Assembly (NCBI GenBank): GCA_017643305.1
Contig: JAEPNQ010000003.1
Location: 1-64,000 of the forward strand
Length of the DNA stretch: 64,000 nt
Origin: Marinibacterium sp.
GTDB taxonomy: Bacteria > Pseudomonadota > Alphaproteobacteria > Rhodobacterales > Rhodobacteraceae
Direction of reading: 5' to 3'
A model generated the notes under the pieces. It was not told where the DNA came from. It searched no databases and saw only the letters and a program-made list of their open reading frames with translations. The position numbers were made by a program, and so were the translations under genes. Below, in pieces: positions 50,947 to 61,012 of this stretch. Position 1 is the first letter of the stretch. Every line of letters begins with the position of its first letter.

Positions 50947-51201
50947 TTAGCGCAGCTCTGCGGTCCGTTTCTCAATGGGTGGATGGGTCGCGAACAGGCT
51001 ATCGACAGCCTGCATGTGGAACGCATTGACGATGAACATATGCGCTGTGCCAAGGCTTCGTTCAGCGGCGATGTTGTCGATCCGGCCCGAGAGTACCCCT
51101 AATCTGCTCAGCGCGGATGCCAGCCAATCCGGATTTCAGCAGATCGCGGCCACCTCGGCATCCGCTTCCTTTTCGCGCACCCGGCTTATGGCCATTTGCA
51201 C
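50947..51201 (-). pseudogene. Remnant of M48-family (HtpX-like) metalloprotease, C-terminal part
   Basis: The minus strand encodes ISRVREKEADAEVAAIC, a TGA stop, then in the same frame NPDWLASALSRLGVLSGRID and GTAHMFIVNAFHMQAVDSLF followed by ATHPPIEKRTAELR and the natural stop at 50947. This is the C-terminal half of an M48 protease, including the ExxxD region and the THPP-x-xxR end. The N-terminal half with HExxH is absent: homology ends where an IS3-type remnant begins (51202). Confidence 0.75.
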
Positions 51202-52254
<1,053 letters not shown>

Positions 52255-52280
52255 TGGTCCCCTCCCGAATTTCGACTTGC

Positions 52281-52321
52281 TTCGAATCGAAAAGTTCTCA
52301 TTATTTGAGACAGAGTCTCAA
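52281..52321. promoter_or_regulatory. Palindromic operator candidates between adhC relic and IclR gene
   Basis: TTGAGAC-AGA-GTCTCAA (52305-52321) is a perfect seven-base inverted repeat. Just upstream TTCGA-A-TCGAA (52281-52291) is another. They lie in the 88-base divergent gap, 22 bases before the IclR start, where IclR-family regulators commonly bind. Confidence 0.5.
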
Positions 52322-52342
52322 TTCGTTCAGTTTTCCGTCAAT

Positions 52343-53101
52343 ATGCATCTCGAACGTCTCGTCAGTCTTCTAGAGGTTATTGCGGTCGCAGGGCGGCCCC
52401 TGTCCGCGGCAGAGCTGCAAAGGGCAACCGGACTACCCAAGCCCAGTTGCTATCGCCTTTTCCAGACACTAATCGACCAAAAACTTGTGGATCAGCCGGG
52501 TGCAGACGGGAGGGTCGTGATTGGCGAACGGCTGATCCGTATCGCCTTGCTGGGTAAATCGGATGCCGATGTACGGCGCTGCGCGGCCCCGATCTTGAAA
52601 ACGGCAGCCACCACATTCAACGAAACGATGTTTCTAGCCCGCTTCCGCGACAGCAAGGTCGAGATCATCCACATTGAAACCCCCTGCGATCCGGCCCGTA
52701 CTTTCATCCACCCCGGGCTGGGTGAACGCCCTATGCACGCCTGTTCCTGCTCCAAGGCCATCGCGGCCTTTACCGAGCCCGAATTCCAGAACGCAATCCT
52801 GTCCGGCACCTTGCAGCAATATACCGAGCACACAAAAACCACCAAGGCCGCGCTACAAGCGGAATTCACCAAGATTGTCGAACAGGGTTTTGCTGATTGC
52901 GACCAGGAAATCGACCTCGGGATAGCCAGCGTCGCAGCTCCGATTTCGATCGGCAACATCGGTGCAACCTTCAGCGTCGGCGCAGTCGGCCCGATCCGCC
53001 GTTTCGGACCCGACTACCGCCGCGAAATCGGCGGAAGACTGAAGGACATATCCGAAAAGATCAGCGGGGCCATTCAACTCTGTAACGTTGCGGAGGTGTG
53101 A
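52343..53101 (+). CDS. IclR family transcriptional regulator
   Basis: A 252-residue regulator. The winged HTH is ERLVSLLEVIAVAGRPLSAAELQRATGLPKPSCYRLFQTL. The IclR effector domain follows, with a Cys-containing MHACSCSKAIAAF and the C-terminal GIASVAAPI. ATG 52343 gives the usual family length; the longer open frame lies antisense to adhC. It sits directly before the methanethiol oxidase gene and probably controls it and, formerly, adhC. Confidence 0.92.
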   Translation: MHLERLVSLLEVIAVAGRPLSAAELQRATGLPKPSCYRLFQTLIDQKLVDQPGADGRVVIGERLIRIALLGKSDADVRRCAAPILKTAATTFNETMFLARFRDSKVEIIHIETPCDPARTFIHPGLGERPMHACSCSKAIAAFTEPEFQNAILSGTLQQYTEHTKTTKAALQAEFTKIVEQGFADCDQEIDLGIASVAAPISIGNIGATFSVGAVGPIRRFGPDYRREIGGRLKDISEKISGAIQLCNVAEV

Positions 53102-53185
53102 ACTGGCTTCGCTTTTTCAATCCGCTGGATCCAAGAAAAACAGACCCTGAAATGGGGCGCACTCAGTCAACAAGGGAGAAACCAA

Positions 53186-54586
53186 ATGAACCTAAGACCA
53201 GACCCAACATTCCACGCCACCCCCAAGCTCGCGATGGAGGCCCCTGCCGAAACGCTGGCATTCACACTGATGCTCAGCCCCGACGGATCACAGCCTGACG
53301 GTCTCGCAGTGGTCGACGTGGACCCCAAGTCGGAAACCTATTCCCAGATCGTGCATCAGGTCATCATGCCCAACAAGGGCGACGAGTTTCACCATTTCGG
53401 CTGGAATGCCTGTTCCTCGGCTCTTTCGCCACTGACAGGTCATGCCTTTCTCGAACGGCGCTACCTGATCATCCCCGGTATCCGTTCGTCTCGCATCTAC
53501 GTAATCGACGTCAAGGAGCCACTTGAAGCCAAGATCCACAAGATCATCGAACCCGAGGAAGTGTTCGAGAAAACTGGCTACTCCCGCCCGCACACAATTC
53601 ATTGCGGCCCAGAGGGCATCTATGTCTCCACCCTTGGCGGTGGCGGCGAGGATGGCACTGACGGCCCGCCGGGCATCTTCATCATGGATTGCGAAACCTT
53701 CGAGATCCTTGGCCGCTACGAGATGGACCGCGGCAAGCAGGACAAACACTATGATTTCTGGTGGAACCTGCCGCGGGACTACATGGTCAGCTCCGAGTGG
53801 GGCTTGCCACCACAGTTCGAAAACGGGATCGTGCCCGAGGATCTGCTGAGCAACAAATACGGCCATTCGATCCATTTCTGGAACCTGCGCGAGCGCAAGA
53901 ACGTGCAGACCATCGACCTGGGTGAAAACCACCAGATGGCGCTCGAAATCCGCCCCGCGCATGACCCGTCCAAGGATTATGGCTTCTGCGGAGTGGTCGT
54001 GGACACCACTAACCTTCAAGGCGCGATCTTCACCTGGTGGCAAAAGGACGACGGCACCTTCGAGGCGAAGAAGACCATCACCATCGACCCGCGCCCCGAG
54101 AAGCCCGAGAACCTACCGCCGCTGCTACAGGGGTTCGAGGCGGTGCCGCCGCTGGTCACCGATATCGACCTGAGCCTCGATGACAAATATCTTTATGTCG
54201 CTTGCTGGGGCCAGGGCGAGATGCATCAATACGATGTTTCGGACCCGATGAACCCCAAACTCACCGGCAAGGTCGAGATCGGTGGCATCGCGCGTGGGGC
54301 CAAGCATCCCAACGGCAAGGATTTCGTCTATGGGCCGCAGATGGTCGAGATCAGCCGCGACGGCAAGCGCGTCTACTGGACCAACTCGCTCTACTCGACA
54401 TGGGATGATCAGTTCTATCCCGATGACGAGGGCGGCCAGATGGTGATGGCCAATGTCGGCGAAAACGGTGGGCTGGAGCTCGACAAGGATTTCTATATCG
54501 AGTTCCCCAAAGGCTACCGGAGCCACCAGATCAGGTTGGAAGGCGGCGACTGCTCGACCGACAGCTTCTGCTATCCATCCGTCTAA
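53186..54586 (+). CDS. mtoX: Methanethiol oxidase / selenium-binding protein (SBP56 family)
   Basis: A 466-residue SBP56-family beta-propeller protein. The family segments are HHFGWNACSSA, ERRYLIIPGIRSSRIYVID, YSRPHTIHCGPEGIYVSTLG, EWGLPPQFENG and the C-terminal HQIRLEGGDCSTD. Members characterised as methanethiol oxidase convert CH3SH, O2 and water to formaldehyde, H2S and H2O2 using copper. No signal peptide is seen. Context is an IclR regulator, a broken formaldehyde dehydrogenase and a membrane protein. The symbol is by family, not by experiment. Confidence 0.85.
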   Translation: MNLRPDPTFHATPKLAMEAPAETLAFTLMLSPDGSQPDGLAVVDVDPKSETYSQIVHQVIMPNKGDEFHHFGWNACSSALSPLTGHAFLERRYLIIPGIRSSRIYVIDVKEPLEAKIHKIIEPEEVFEKTGYSRPHTIHCGPEGIYVSTLGGGGEDGTDGPPGIFIMDCETFEILGRYEMDRGKQDKHYDFWWNLPRDYMVSSEWGLPPQFENGIVPEDLLSNKYGHSIHFWNLRERKNVQTIDLGENHQMALEIRPAHDPSKDYGFCGVVVDTTNLQGAIFTWWQKDDGTFEAKKTITIDPRPEKPENLPPLLQGFEAVPPLVTDIDLSLDDKYLYVACWGQGEMHQYDVSDPMNPKLTGKVEIGGIARGAKHPNGKDFVYGPQMVEISRDGKRVYWTNSLYSTWDDQFYPDDEGGQMVMANVGENGGLELDKDFYIEFPKGYRSHQIRLEGGDCSTDSFCYPSV

Positions 54587-54589
54587 ACG

Positions 54590-55258
54590 ATGAGTGAAAT
54601 GACAACGGTGACAGCCCTTTGGTGGGCTGTCATTTTTTCTGGCTTCTACCACGGCATCAACCCGGGCATGGGTTGGCCGCTTGCCGTGTCGGCCGCGCTG
54701 ATGGAGCGTAAGCGCAACGCATTGCCCAAGGCATTGGCAATGCTGGCGGCAGGGCATTTCCTAGCAATGATCGGGATATTGCTGCCATTCTCCCTGATGC
54801 TCTTTCTTGTGGATTGGGAAATTGAGATCCGCGTTGGCGCAGGTTTTTTGGTTATCGTCATGGGGGTTTATCTGCTGATCAATCGCAGGCATCCAAAGGT
54901 GCTGGCGCGTATCCATCCTGCGCGATTAGCACTCTGGTCGTTCCTGGCCGCCATGGCGCATGGTGCCGGCCTGATGCTGGTACCCATCTTTCTGGGGATC
55001 TGCACGGTAGGAGAGGACGACATTGGCCACTTGGCGGCGCAGACTCTTATGGGAAGCAACGTTGCAACGGCTTTCTTGGTTGCATTGGTTCATACCGTGT
55101 CGATGACGCTGGCTGGCGGCGTCATAGCATTAATCATCTATCACTGGTTGGGGCTGAAGTTTTTATCCAGGACTTGGTTCAATCTCGACGTCGTCTGGGC
55201 GCTCAGCCTTGTTCTCGTCGGTGCAGCCGGAGTTTTTTTTGCACTTATGGGCCACTGA
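54590..55258 (+). CDS. Six-helix membrane protein linked to methanethiol oxidase gene
   Basis: A 222-residue integral membrane protein with about six hydrophobic segments. Two similar motifs, FYHGINPGMGWPLAVSAAL and FLAAMAHGAGLMLVPIFLG, each with His-Gly inside a helix, suggest an internal duplication and recall metal or sulfur-compound transporters, but I cannot place the family. It starts three bases after mtoX, so it is co-expressed; possible roles are copper delivery or export of a methanethiol product. Confidence 0.75.
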   Translation: MSEMTTVTALWWAVIFSGFYHGINPGMGWPLAVSAALMERKRNALPKALAMLAAGHFLAMIGILLPFSLMLFLVDWEIEIRVGAGFLVIVMGVYLLINRRHPKVLARIHPARLALWSFLAAMAHGAGLMLVPIFLGICTVGEDDIGHLAAQTLMGSNVATAFLVALVHTVSMTLAGGVIALIIYHWLGLKFLSRTWFNLDVVWALSLVLVGAAGVFFALMGH

Positions 55259-55739
55259 AACCCGCAAAACCAATTCTTCGATCTGGGTGGCTGGAAAAGG
55301 CATACGACCGGATCTATCAAATTGCACCTACAATTTTGCAACACACCCCACGCATTCTGGCATTCGCAAACGCACAAAGCAGACCTTGTAACAGCCGCAG
55401 CGAGTTTATCCTTGGTCCCGCAAAGCGGACAATTAATCAAGCTGCCGCAAACGACGGCTTCGAGCCCGGAGCGGTCCCTTGAGAGCTCTGCTGCAAATGG
55501 CGGTTTTGAGCCCAACCCGGACCTTGGTTGATCAAGCAGCATCTGTCGCGAAGGGCAGACAGCGGTCGTTTCGACCGCAAACGGCGAATGGGCAGCTCAG
55601 CAAAAGCGGGGGACGTTGCAACAAAGAAAGTGATTGCGGTAACTCCCAGACACAGTATCGCATGCTGTTGTGCCATAGCATTCGGGGGCCTCTCACGGCG
55701 TCCTCAAGAATTAAGATCTGGTTTCAGCCAGTTCATAGA
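55259..55739. other. Intergenic region with short degenerate repeats
   Basis: No credible gene in 480 bases. Direct-repeat-like units occur at 55444-55461 (GCCGCAAACGACGGCTTC) and 55490-55507 (GCTGCAAATGGCGGTTTT), each followed by GAGCCC, with a third, weaker unit near 55578 (ACCGCAAACGGCGAATGGG). They look like copies of a dispersed intergenic repeat. Confidence 0.45.
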
Positions 55740-56108
55740 TCAAATGCGATGACCACGCTTCTGCCGTTCATAGGCTTCGATGGCCAGAATGTCATCGGCC
55801 AGAAGACCGGAGAGCGCAACATTGTCTTCAAGTGGGATCAAACCTCGCAGTTGTAAATCCAGAAAACGAAGGCAGCACACCCGCAAGAAAGAGGTAAAGT
55901 TTCCAATATCATGCCCGTAATCCAAACTTTCATTGTAAAGCCTGTGCAATAGCTGCGGGACAGTCAAGTCATCCCGTTCTCCGATGGTTTCGAGCGTACG
56001 CCAGAACATTTCTTCCAGCCGCACACTGGTGACCATCCCGTCCATTCGAAAGGATCAGGTGTAAGACGCCCAAAGTGCCGGATCAGCATCTATGAACAAT
56101 TGACACAT
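55740..56108 (-). pseudogene. Ribbon-helix-helix domain protein interrupted by in-frame TGA
   Basis: The open part starting MDGMVTSVRLEEMFWRTLE, with LTVPQLLHRLYNESLDYGHD and NFTSFLRVCCLRFLDLQL, is an RHH_4-type DNA-binding protein. The same frame continues upstream through one TGA (56055-56057) to ATG 56108: MCQLFIDADPALWASYT, stop, SFR, then MDGMV. That upstream piece fits the N-terminus of this family, so the gene has one nonsense codon. A shorter product from the internal ATG (101 residues) could still fold. Confidence 0.7.
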
Positions 56109-56129
56109 CTGAACGTCTCCCTTTTCGGA

Positions 56130-56585
56130 TCAGCGGCCTACGCGTTCCTTAACATCCGCCGCAAAGCCTTCATAAGTGCGCAGAGCGGTCACATCGACTT
56201 TCACATGCTGTCCCATCTTCTGCATGATCGGCAAATCGAGCAAGATCCGGTCCAGCACTTCCACGCTATCAACATTCGCGATAACGATCACGCGACGCTC
56301 ACCAACCGCTTTCCACAGGTCTACGACAAGGCCAGCATCTTTTGCCCCCAATGCGGCGCCGGCCTCTTCTGCCCAGATTGCAAACAAATCATCTTGCGTC
56401 ATTTCCGCCGAATACTCGACATGGAAATCTAGATGGAACAACATGGAAGTCTCCCCCTCTTTTGGTTGTGCGGCCAAGATTGAAGGCCAGTTCAGGTTTA
56501 TGATGATGCCGCCTGTTATGACGCCAGCCTTGATGAAATTCCGGCGCGACGTGCTCAGGCGATCTTTCGGGTGCTGAGATTTCAT
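56130..56585 (-). CDS. Muconolactone isomerase-like protein, with in-frame Tat leader
   Basis: From ATG 56444 the frame encodes a 104-residue muconolactone-isomerase-like domain (MLFHLDFHVEYSAEMTQDDL; RRVIVIANVDSVEVLDRILLDLPI). A strong GAGGGGGAG lies before this ATG, so this is probably the true start. The same frame is open for 47 more codons and there encodes a twin-arginine leader (STSRRNFIKAGVITGG; SILAAQP) whose ATG overlaps the upstream VOC stop. It is either a secreted protein of 151 residues or a leader remnant of a lost gene read into it. Substrate unknown. Confidence 0.7.
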   Translation of the reverse strand: MKSQHPKDRLSTSRRNFIKAGVITGGIIINLNWPSILAAQPKEGETSMLFHLDFHVEYSAEMTQDDLFAIWAEEAGAALGAKDAGLVVDLWKAVGERRVIVIANVDSVEVLDRILLDLPIMQKMGQHVKVDVTALRTYEGFAADVKERVGR

Positions 56586-56977
56586 TTGAAACGCCCCCCT
56601 TTTTCGATGACCTCGATCTGGTAGCCATGTGGATCAGTCATAAAGAAAAATCGCGCAACGCGTTTGCCATCTGGTTGGAAGTCAACAATGTCTTTTGGGC
56701 AAGCTCCGGCCTTGATTACTCGTTCATGCGCAGCTTCAAGATTGTCGACGACCACCGCGAGATGGCCATACCCATCACCAATGTCATACGGCTCGGTACG
56801 GGATTTATTGACCGTGAGTTCCAACTCAAACGCAGACTATTCCGAGACCATGTAGATTAAGACGAAGCTCTCAAAATCCAACTTGTCTAGTACGCTTAAT
56901 CCGAACGCCTTTTCGTAAAACGCAACCGATCTGGATTCATCCATCACTCGGATCATGCTATGAACAAGTTTCGCCAT
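56582..56977 (-). pseudogene. VOC/glyoxalase I-like protein interrupted by in-frame TAG
   Basis: MAKLVHSMIRVMDESRSVAF and LDFESFVLIYMVSE are followed by TAG (56837-56839), then in the same frame SAFELELTVNKSRTEPYDIG, GYGHLAVVVDN and DPHGYQIEVIEKGGRFK. This is a complete lactoylglutathione-lyase-type fold of about 130 residues with all four metal-ligand positions (H6, E of FELEL, H of YGHLA, E of QIEVIE) kept. Only the single stop disables it. It is directly upstream of the isomerase-like gene. Confidence 0.8.
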
Positions 56978-57230
56978 ATCTGCACCGCCTCTCTTGGTGC
57001 AGATTATCCGAGCCAAAACGCAAAGTGGTATTAGTGGACTACTACTCGACAAAAATTCGCCGCATTCAAACAGCAAGCAGTTTAGTCAAAATTGTCAGGA
57101 GAACCCGCGACAGGCCACTCTATCCGGCTTGCAGCGAAAATGCGGATTTGATTCTTGTCGAATAGGCTTACCTAGGACCCAGCAATAAACACATTTCCAA
57201 TGTACTGGTGGAAAACAGGACGCCGGACGC

Positions 57231-58244
57231 TTATGCCACGTCTACCTTGTCCCAGTTGGTCACCATGTCACACAGGATGTCATAGGCCGCGCGCGTTGCA
57301 CCCGCCTCGGCAATGCCTTGGCCCGCGATATCGAACGCCGTTCCATGTGCGGGCGTTGTCACCGGAATAGACAGGCCGCCCTGCACTGTGACGCCGCGAT
57401 CAAATCCCAGCAGCTTCAGCGCGATCTGCCCCTGATCGTGATACATCGTCACCACTGCGTCGATTTCTTTGGCCACGGCCTTGAGAAACACGGTGTCCGA
57501 AGGCCAGGGACCATCAACAGCCATTTGTGTCTCGGCCAGCTTCTGAACCGCCGGGGTAAGAATATCGATCTCTTCGTTGCCAAAATTGCCATTGTCACCC
57601 GCATGTGGGTTGAGCGCGGCAACAGAAATCCGCGGCCGCGCCAAACCAGAGCGGCGCAATACCTTGTCGATCAGAAACACTGCCTCATGCACGCGCTCCT
57701 CTGAGATAACATCGGCAACCTCCCGCAGCGGAATGTGGCTGGTAACACGGCTCGTCCACATGCCGTCCAAAGTGTTCAGCTCGGAGATATATTCCGTCAC
57801 TCCGAGCCGTTCGGCCATGTAGTGCAGCTCATCATCATGGCCAAGCCCGGCCATATGCATAGATGCCTTGTTGAACGGCGCAAACATGAAACCGTCAATC
57901 ACCCCGTCTTGGGCCAGCCGAAGCGCCTCATCAAGCGTGCTGAGAACCGATGCCCCCCCAGACTTGGTCACCTGCGCCATTTCGATGTCTTTGGCGTCGA
58001 TCGTTTCCATTATGTGGAGCGCAAAGCGCTCGGCGGCGTTCCAGTCACAGTCGCGCGCATCCAAAGGCGACAGGGGCAGTGTCTCGCCTGCAACCTTCGC
58101 CCCAGCGGCAAAGACATGGTCATCACCAATTAGCAAGACATCCGCGCCCTCAACCACCTCATCCTGCGCCAAGAGTTTTGCAACAAGCTCCGGACCGATG
58201 CCACTTGGGTCGCCCGGAATGATCCCAATTCTAGGTTTTTGCAT
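57231..58244 (-). CDS. pdxA2: PdxA-family 4-hydroxythreonine-4-phosphate dehydrogenase-like enzyme
   Basis: A 337-residue NAD-dependent dehydrogenase of the PdxA family: GIIPGDPSGIGPELVAKLL, FNKASMHMAGLGHDDE, SLNPHAGD-like ALNPHAGDNGNFGNEE, and MYHDQGQIALKLLGFD with the metal His/Asp. It closes an operon with a DapA-family enzyme, an enolase-superfamily dehydratase and a TTT transporter, so I infer a PdxA2-type role in acid-sugar catabolism rather than vitamin B6 synthesis. It overlaps the GntR gene by 14 bases. Confidence 0.87.
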   Translation of the reverse strand: MQKPRIGIIPGDPSGIGPELVAKLLAQDEVVEGADVLLIGDDHVFAAGAKVAGETLPLSPLDARDCDWNAAERFALHIMETIDAKDIEMAQVTKSGGASVLSTLDEALRLAQDGVIDGFMFAPFNKASMHMAGLGHDDELHYMAERLGVTEYISELNTLDGMWTSRVTSHIPLREVADVISEERVHEAVFLIDKVLRRSGLARPRISVAALNPHAGDNGNFGNEEIDILTPAVQKLAETQMAVDGPWPSDTVFLKAVAKEIDAVVTMYHDQGQIALKLLGFDRGVTVQGGLSIPVTTPAHGTAFDIAGQGIAEAGATRAAYDILCDMVTNWDKVDVA

Positions 58245-58938
58245 CTGCTGACCTGATATGATGGAGGTTGATGATCGTACTCTTTAAATGCTTGCGCAGT
58301 TGTTTTGCGGTCGCCGCGGCGTCGCGCGCTACCAACGCTTTGGTTATAGCTGCATGTTCAGCCAGAGTGTTTTCACGCCTGTCTTGCTGACGCGAGGACA
58401 TAAAGCGCGCACGCCAGAGCCGGGCATTGTATTGCTTGTGCGTCTGGGCAAGCGGCTCGTTCCTGGAGGCGGCAACGATGCTGGCATGGAACTCCATGTC
58501 GAGATGAAAAAACTCCAGCGCCGACGAATTTGCTGGAAGATCCCGCATAGATCTGTCTAGGTCCCCGATTTCGCTGATCTGCTTGTCCGATGCAGAGGAA
58601 CAGGCCAGCTCTCCCGCAAGAGATTCCAGCGCGCTCAGGACAAGAACATTCTGTTCAATCTCGTCGAGAGAGGGATCTGCAACACGCGGTCGGCGTGTGG
58701 GACCATACTCAATCAACCCCTCAACTTCGAGAATGCGCAGGGCATCCTTAAGGGGGGTGCGACTAATGCCAAGGCCTTCGGCCAGATCACGTTCTGGCAC
58801 CGGTGTGCCAGGCGCCAGTTTCTCAAGTAGGATCAACTCGCGCAAGGCGTCCGCAGCCTCTGTGCTAAGGGAGCGGCGCTCCGGCACTTGGCCGCTTTCT
58901 GAGACAATTGACGTGACTTTGGAAGCCTGTTTGTTCAT
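58231..58938 (-). CDS. GntR/FadR-type transcriptional regulator
   Basis: A 235-residue regulator with an N-terminal winged HTH (ADALRELILLEKLAPGTPVPERDLAEGLGISRTPLKDALRILEVEGLIE) and a C-terminal FCD helical domain (ALEFFHLDMEFHASIVAASRN; ENTLAEHAAITKAL). ATG 58938 overlaps the stop of the DapA-family gene as ATGA; a longer open frame is antisense-like and not credible. It probably senses an intermediate of the surrounding pathway. Confidence 0.9.
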   Translation of the reverse strand: MNKQASKVTSIVSESGQVPERRSLSTEAADALRELILLEKLAPGTPVPERDLAEGLGISRTPLKDALRILEVEGLIEYGPTRRPRVADPSLDEIEQNVLVLSALESLAGELACSSASDKQISEIGDLDRSMRDLPANSSALEFFHLDMEFHASIVAASRNEPLAQTHKQYNARLWRARFMSSRQQDRRENTLAEHAAITKALVARDAAATAKQLRKHLKSTIINLHHIRSADAKT

Positions 58939-59843
58939 AAGCCCCACCGTAGAATAATCGGATCCAGAACGTGCAGGTGGTCGATCAGCTCTGTCCGGGT
59001 GGCTGCTGGAAGTGGCGGGATCGGATGACGACAAAACGCTGACTGGATCACGCCGCCTTCCACCATGGCTTCCTTTGTCCCGCGGAAGCCACATTGCCGG
59101 TTTTCGTGGTTGATAGTGGGCAAAACGCGAGCGTAGGCAGCCTTTGCGGCATCTCTGTCCCCTGCCAGATGATGCGTAATCACAGGCTTGATCAATTCCG
59201 GGATCAGGGCAGAGGTCATAGAACCTGTCGCCCCAGCGTCCAGATCCGCCAAGAGCGTGATCGCCTCTTCGCCGTCGAAAGGCCCTTCGATCGTGTCACC
59301 GCCTTCGGCAATGAGCCCGCGCAGCTTGGTGGCGGTGCCCGCGCTTTCGATTTTAAAGAGTTTGAGCATCTCGATTTCGCGCGCCATCCTAGCGAGAAGC
59401 GGAACCGTTAACTCAACGCCCGACAAGGGCGCGTCTTGCAGCATGATCGGGATGCCAACTTCACCCACAGCTTTGAACTGTTCCAAGGTCTGCTCTGGCG
59501 TGCCTTTCAAAAGTGCTCCGTGATACGGGGCCATCATCATTACAATGCTTGCGCCAAGTTCCTTGGCCTGTCGCGCACGCGCCACAACGATCTTAGTCGC
59601 GAAATGGCTGATCGTGACGATCACGAGCACGCGGCCTGCGATATGCGAGATACAAAGCCTGGTTAGCAAGTCACGTTCGGCATCAGAGATCAGGAACTGC
59701 TCCGAAAAATTCGCCAGAATACATATGCCATCCACGCCCTGATCGACCATCAGATCAAGAACGCGCTTCATGCCTTCCAGGTCTAGCGTACCATCGTCGT
59801 TGAACGGGGTCGGAGCCACGGGCCAGATACCAGAATAGCTCAT
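58935..59843 (-). CDS. DapA-family (dihydrodipicolinate synthase-like) aldolase or dehydratase
   Basis: A 302-residue TIM-barrel Schiff-base enzyme. Start [17 protein letters not shown]; the Schiff-base Lys is K164 in [14 protein letters not shown]. The usual Tyr motif (YNVP) is replaced by MLQDAPLSG, which points away from true DapA and towards 2-keto-3-deoxy sugar acid dehydratases or aldolases. It follows the rhamnonate-dehydratase-like gene with a four-base overlap, so its substrate is probably that enzyme's 2-keto-3-deoxy product. Confidence 0.87.
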   Translation of the reverse strand: MSYSGIWPVAPTPFNDDGTLDLEGMKRVLDLMVDQGVDGICILANFSEQFLISDAERDLLTRLCISHIAGRVLVIVTISHFATKIVVARARQAKELGASIVMMMAPYHGALLKGTPEQTLEQFKAVGEVGIPIMLQDAPLSGVELTVPLLARMAREIEMLKLFKIESAGTATKLRGLIAEGGDTIEGPFDGEEAITLLADLDAGATGSMTSALIPELIKPVITHHLAGDRDAAKAAYARVLPTINHENRQCGFRGTKEAMVEGGVIQSAFCRHPIPPLPAATRTELIDHLHVLDPIILRWGL

Positions 59844-61012
59844 TCTGTGATCTCGAAATTATGGGCGTGTTCATCCGTGATCTCGATGCCCAGTCCCGGC
59901 AGGTCTTCGTCCAGTTGCAGGTAACCGTCCTCAGCGTCCGGGTCGCCTTTGAAGATGTAATAGAACAGCTCATTTCCGACCTCGACGTCAAAGACAGGGA
60001 AGTACTCGCTGATTGGGCAGTTCGCATTGGCCATCGTCAGGTGGTAGTTGTGCATCTGCCCCGCATGCGGGATGACAGGCACCTGAAACGCCTCTGCTAC
60101 TGCGTTGATTTTTTGTGCAGCCGTGATGCCACCTACACGGTTTGTATCGTATTGCAGAACGCTGACAGCGCCCCGACGAAGAAGATCAGCACAGCCGATC
60201 AGGCCAAACTCATGTTCACCGCCGCTGATCGGGATAGGTCCTTTATTGAGCTCGACATAGCCTGCCACATCTTCGGCGATCACCGGTTCTTCTAGCCAGC
60301 GCGGTTCGTATTTTTCCAGCTTGGGCAGCATTCGACGGGTGTAATCGAGGTTCCAGCCCATATAGGCCTCTAGCATCAGGTCGCGGTCATAGCCAATAAC
60401 CTCACGCACCGCCTCAACCCGTTTCAAGTTCTCGCGCATCCCCGCCATTCCGTCCTTAGGACCATAGCCAAAACGCGACTTGAAGCCTTGATAGCCATGC
60501 TTCATGGCCTCTTCGGCCTCTTTCTGCATTGCCTCAATCGGCCCTGCGTATAGCTTCGAGTAGTATACCGGGATCTTTTCTTTCGTACGACCACCAAGCA
60601 TCTTGAACACCGGCTTACCCGTAAGCTTGCCCATCAGGTCCCAAATCCCGATATCGATGGCAGAAATGGCCGTCATCCCAATACCCTTGCGGCCCCAGGC
60701 ATGGGTGCGCCGGTACATCTTTTCCCACAGATAAGCATAGTCGAATGGGTCATGTCCGATAACAAGAGGAGCGTACCAGTCGTCGATCGCCTTTTTGACC
60801 ACGGTTGGCGCGAGTGCCGCATTGCCAATGCCGATTGTCCCATCCTCGGCCTCGACCTCGCAGGTCAGCCACTGATGAAAGCGGAATGACGACATGGCGT
60901 CACCCGTCTCATAAAGGGCGTCTGACGCGTTTGTACAGAAGTTGCCAGTGGGCGGAACCGTCGGCCCTTTCCAGTTCCAGACACGGGTTCGGATCGATTT
61001 GATTTTGGTCAT
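59840..61012 (-). CDS. Enolase-superfamily sugar acid dehydratase (L-rhamnonate dehydratase-like)
   Basis: A 390-residue mandelate racemase/muconate lactonizing enzyme family member. Visible: the [13 protein letters not shown] basic motif, metal-ligand carboxylates in [23 protein letters not shown] and ISGGEHEF, and the C-terminal [24 protein letters not shown], typical of L-rhamnonate dehydratases. The exact acid sugar is not fixed by sequence. It overlaps tctA upstream and the DapA-family gene downstream. Confidence 0.87.
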   Translation of the reverse strand: MTKIKSIRTRVWNWKGPTVPPTGNFCTNASDALYETGDAMSSFRFHQWLTCEVEAEDGTIGIGNAALAPTVVKKAIDDWYAPLVIGHDPFDYAYLWEKMYRRTHAWGRKGIGMTAISAIDIGIWDLMGKLTGKPVFKMLGGRTKEKIPVYYSKLYAGPIEAMQKEAEEAMKHGYQGFKSRFGYGPKDGMAGMRENLKRVEAVREVIGYDRDLMLEAYMGWNLDYTRRMLPKLEKYEPRWLEEPVIAEDVAGYVELNKGPIPISGGEHEFGLIGCADLLRRGAVSVLQYDTNRVGGITAAQKINAVAEAFQVPVIPHAGQMHNYHLTMANANCPISEYFPVFDVEVGNELFYYIFKGDPDAEDGYLQLDEDLPGLGIEITDEHAHNFEITE

